The notes under the pieces were generated by a model. It did not search any database, was not told the DNA's origin, and saw nothing but the letters and a program-made list of their open reading frames with translations. From Gammaproteobacteria bacterium (GTDB lineage Bacteria > Pseudomonadota > Gammaproteobacteria > Steroidobacterales > SZUA-146), in contig QIGP01000195.1 of the NCBI GenBank assembly GCA_003228965.1, positions 1-8,894 on the forward strand: 8,894 bases of DNA, written 5' to 3'. The position numbers were made by a program, and so were the translations under genes. Shown here in pieces: positions 8,194 through 8,894 of the stretch. The first letter of the stretch is position 1. Every line of letters begins with the position of its first letter.

Positions 8194-8370
8194 TGTCTCA
8201 CCTCATTATCACCGCACCAGCTTCGATTGGTTGATGCTGTTCCGGGCTGCCAAGTACATCGAGGTACTTAATCTTGCCCTAAAAATTCAAGTATTCCGGG
8301 GTGTTACGCAAGTTTTTAAGCCTTTGTAACTGAAGGCCCGGTACAAAATTAACTGTACCGGGCCATCAAG
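8194..8370 (-). promoter_or_regulatory. Structured 5' leader of the rplC operon
   Basis: From the predicted start of transcription to the rplC ATG is about 175 nt, with no plausible coding frame. Besides the 5' inverted repeat it can form a nested hairpin at 8244-8279. In that hairpin GGGC pairs with GCCC outside, and an inner AAGTAC/GTACTT helix, extendable by two G-U pairs, has the loop CTCGAT. A weaker stem with GCATCA/TGGTGC arms lies nearer the gene. The rplC ribosome binding site is GAGGTG at 8199-8204, 5 bases from the ATG. The length is close to the S10 leader of E. coli that L4 regulates, but I cannot align the two from memory, so homology is inference only. Confidence 0.55.
8335..8364 (-). 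repeat. Perfect 11-bp inverted repeat at the RNA 5' end
   Basis: The arms GGCCCGGTACA and TGTACCGGGCC are perfectly complementary and flank an 8-base AT-rich loop. It begins only a few bases after the predicted start of transcription, so it would be a 5'-terminal stem on the rplC-operon mRNA. A stem there could protect the 5' end from decay. It could also end transcripts arriving from tuf-rpsJ, but no T-run follows it on either strand, so it is not a standard Rho-independent terminator. A protein-bound operator is a third possibility. Confidence 0.8.
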
Positions 8371-8376
8371 CCGCCC

Positions 8377-8406
8377 ATTATAGGCTACTTTCTACCATTA
8401 ATTCAA
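8377..8406 (-). promoter_or_regulatory. Predicted sigma-70 promoter for the rplC-onward operon
   Basis: On the minus strand a -35-like TTGAAT (8406-8401) is followed after exactly 18 bases by a perfect consensus -10, TATAAT (8382-8377). The -35 begins two bases past the rpsJ stop codon. The sequence after the -10 is GGGCGGC, a GC-rich discriminator of the kind found at stringently controlled ribosomal promoters. The start of transcription is expected at about 8366-8371. It would drive rplC and the genes behind it without rpsJ. The elements are visible; activity and stringent control are inferred. Confidence 0.75.
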
Positions 8407-8407
8407 T

Positions 8408-8722
8408 CTAATTTAGTTTAATTTGTACATCGACCCCAGCTGGCAATTCCAGCTTCATCAGGGCGTCTACCGTCTTGTCCGTTGGGTCCACAATATCCAT
8501 TAAACGCTTGTGGGTACGGAGCTCGTACTGGTCTCGCGCGTCTTTATTGACGTGAGGCGAAATCAGGATGGTAAACCGTTCCATTTTGGTCGGCAGCGGC
8601 ACCGGGCCCTTCACCTGTGCGCCCGTGCGTTTCGCGGTTTCCACGATTTCGCGAGCTGACGAGTCGATCAGGCGGTGGTCGAATGCCTTCAAACGGATTC
8701 GGATGCTTTGATTAGTAGCCAT
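8408..8722 (-). CDS. rpsJ: 30S ribosomal protein S10
   Basis: The 104-residue product matches S10 along its whole length (103 residues in E. coli). It has the N-terminal strand [14 protein letters not shown], the block [16 protein letters not shown], and [20 protein letters not shown] in the long loop that reaches into the 30S head. S10 sits in the 30S head near S3, S9 and S14. As NusE it also pairs with NusB in transcription antitermination, and the NusB-facing region looks intact. The start is the first ATG, giving [11 protein letters not shown]. In E. coli rpsJ opens the S10 operon; here it follows tuf directly and is separated from rplC by a 214-base gap with its own promoter. It therefore probably belongs transcriptionally with the str cluster. 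The stop is TAG. Confidence 0.98.
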   Translation of the reverse strand: MATNQSIRIRLKAFDHRLIDSSAREIVETAKRTGAQVKGPVPLPTKMERFTILISPHVNKDARDQYELRTHKRLMDIVDPTDKTVDALMKLELPAGVDVQIKLN

Positions 8723-8822
8723 AGTCTTTCTCTTTAGTCTTTGATCTTACAAGAGCCGAGTTATGTCGACAGTCTTTAATTAATGAATCTTTTAACTCGT
8801 CCGGTTGTTACGCAACCTGTCT
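8723..8822 (-). other. tuf-rpsJ intergenic region, no clear promoter
   Basis: This 100-base gap is AT-rich. Just after the tuf stop there is a small inverted repeat, GGTTG-TTACG-CAACC on the plus strand (8803-8817), without a T-run on either side, so it is not a convincing intrinsic terminator. I found no well-spaced sigma-70 -35/-10 pair. The simplest reading is that rpsJ is transcribed by read-through from tuf. A weak purine-rich ribosome binding site (AAAGAGAAAG on the minus strand) lies just before the rpsJ ATG. Confidence 0.5.
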
Positions 8823-8894
8823 TTAAGCCAGGATTTTCGCAACCACACCCGCACCTACAGTACGGCCGCCTTCACGAATGGCAAAACGCAGACC
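8823..8894 (-). CDS. tuf: Elongation factor Tu, C-terminal end (partial)
   Basis: Only the last 23 codons and a TAA stop lie in the window; the rest is beyond its right edge. The translation, GLRFAIREGGRTVGAGVVAK followed by ILA, is the conserved end of EF-Tu domain 3. EF-Tu is the GTPase that carries aminoacyl-tRNA to the ribosomal A site. It is followed after 97 bases plus stop by rpsJ on the same strand, so this copy is the one at the end of the str cluster. The family match is clear from sequence; whether a second tuf copy exists elsewhere cannot be seen. Confidence 0.96.
   Translation of the reverse strand, partial: GLRFAIREGGRTVGAGVVAKILA

Noticed and set aside
8803..8817. GGTTG-TTACG-CAACC as a terminator after tuf
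   Set aside because: Only 5 bp and no T-run on the minus strand; too weak for an intrinsic terminator, so tuf-rpsJ read-through is more likely.
8724..8824. AAAGAC occurs four times on the minus strand in the tuf-rpsJ gap (at 8724, 8737, 8772 and 8819)
   Set aside because: The spacing is irregular, one copy overlaps the tuf stop and one lies beside the rpsJ ribosome binding site. In 100 AT-rich bases this can be chance or purine bias, not a repeat array.
1..8894. Mobile elements, CRISPR, toxin-antitoxin, defence or other accessory systems
   Set aside because: The whole window is accounted for by conserved ribosomal protein genes and short gaps. No transposase, direct-repeat array, tRNA-linked attachment site or foreign-looking gene is present.

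Overview
The window is one continuous block of translation-machinery genes, all on the minus strand. Read in the direction of transcription (high to low coordinates) the order is: 3' end of tuf, rpsJ (S10), rplC (L3), rplD (L4), rplW (L23), rplB (L2), rpsS (S19), rplV (L22), rpsC (S3), rplP (L16), rpmC (L29), rpsQ (S17), rplN (L14), rplX (L24), rplE (L5), rpsN (S14), rpsH (S8), rplF (L6), rplR (L18) and the 5' part of rpsE (S5). This is the end of the str cluster, the whole S10 cluster and most of the spc cluster in their classical bacterial order. The proteins are closest to gammaproteobacterial versions, and S14 is the zinc-free form. The direct tuf-rpsJ junction differs from E. coli, where other genes separate tufA from rpsJ. 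This suggests a non-enteric gammaproteobacterium, possibly marine and related to pseudomonads or Cellvibrionales. That lineage guess is from memory and is weak.

Layout. 8823-8894 is the last 23 codons of EF-Tu. 8723-8822 is a 100-base gap with no convincing promoter. 8408-8722 is rpsJ. 8194-8407 is the only long gap (214 bases). It holds a strong sigma-70-like promoter directly after the rpsJ stop, a perfect 11-bp inverted repeat at the predicted RNA 5' end, and a structured leader of about 175 nt before rplC. From 8193 to 1 the genes are packed with gaps of 5 to 73 bases or short stop/start overlaps, so they are probably one long transcript or overlapping transcripts. The largest of these gaps (73 bases, rplR-rpsE) can form two hairpins. 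The rplX-rplE junction can form a hairpin over the rplE ribosome binding site, at the place where S8 is known to bind spc mRNA in E. coli.

The products make parts of both subunits: tunnel and exit proteins (L4, L22, L23), the peptidyl-transferase neighbourhood (L2, L3, L16), the central protuberance (L5, L18), the L3-L14 cluster facing the small subunit, and 30S proteins for mRNA entry and decoding (S3, S5) and the head and body (S8, S10, S14, S17, S19). I see no mobile element, CRISPR array, tRNA, rRNA, toxin-antitoxin, defence gene or horizontally acquired cargo. The points of interest are regulatory: rpsJ appears uncoupled from its classical operon, with the promoter and leader moved downstream of it. 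No undescribed multi-gene system is visible.
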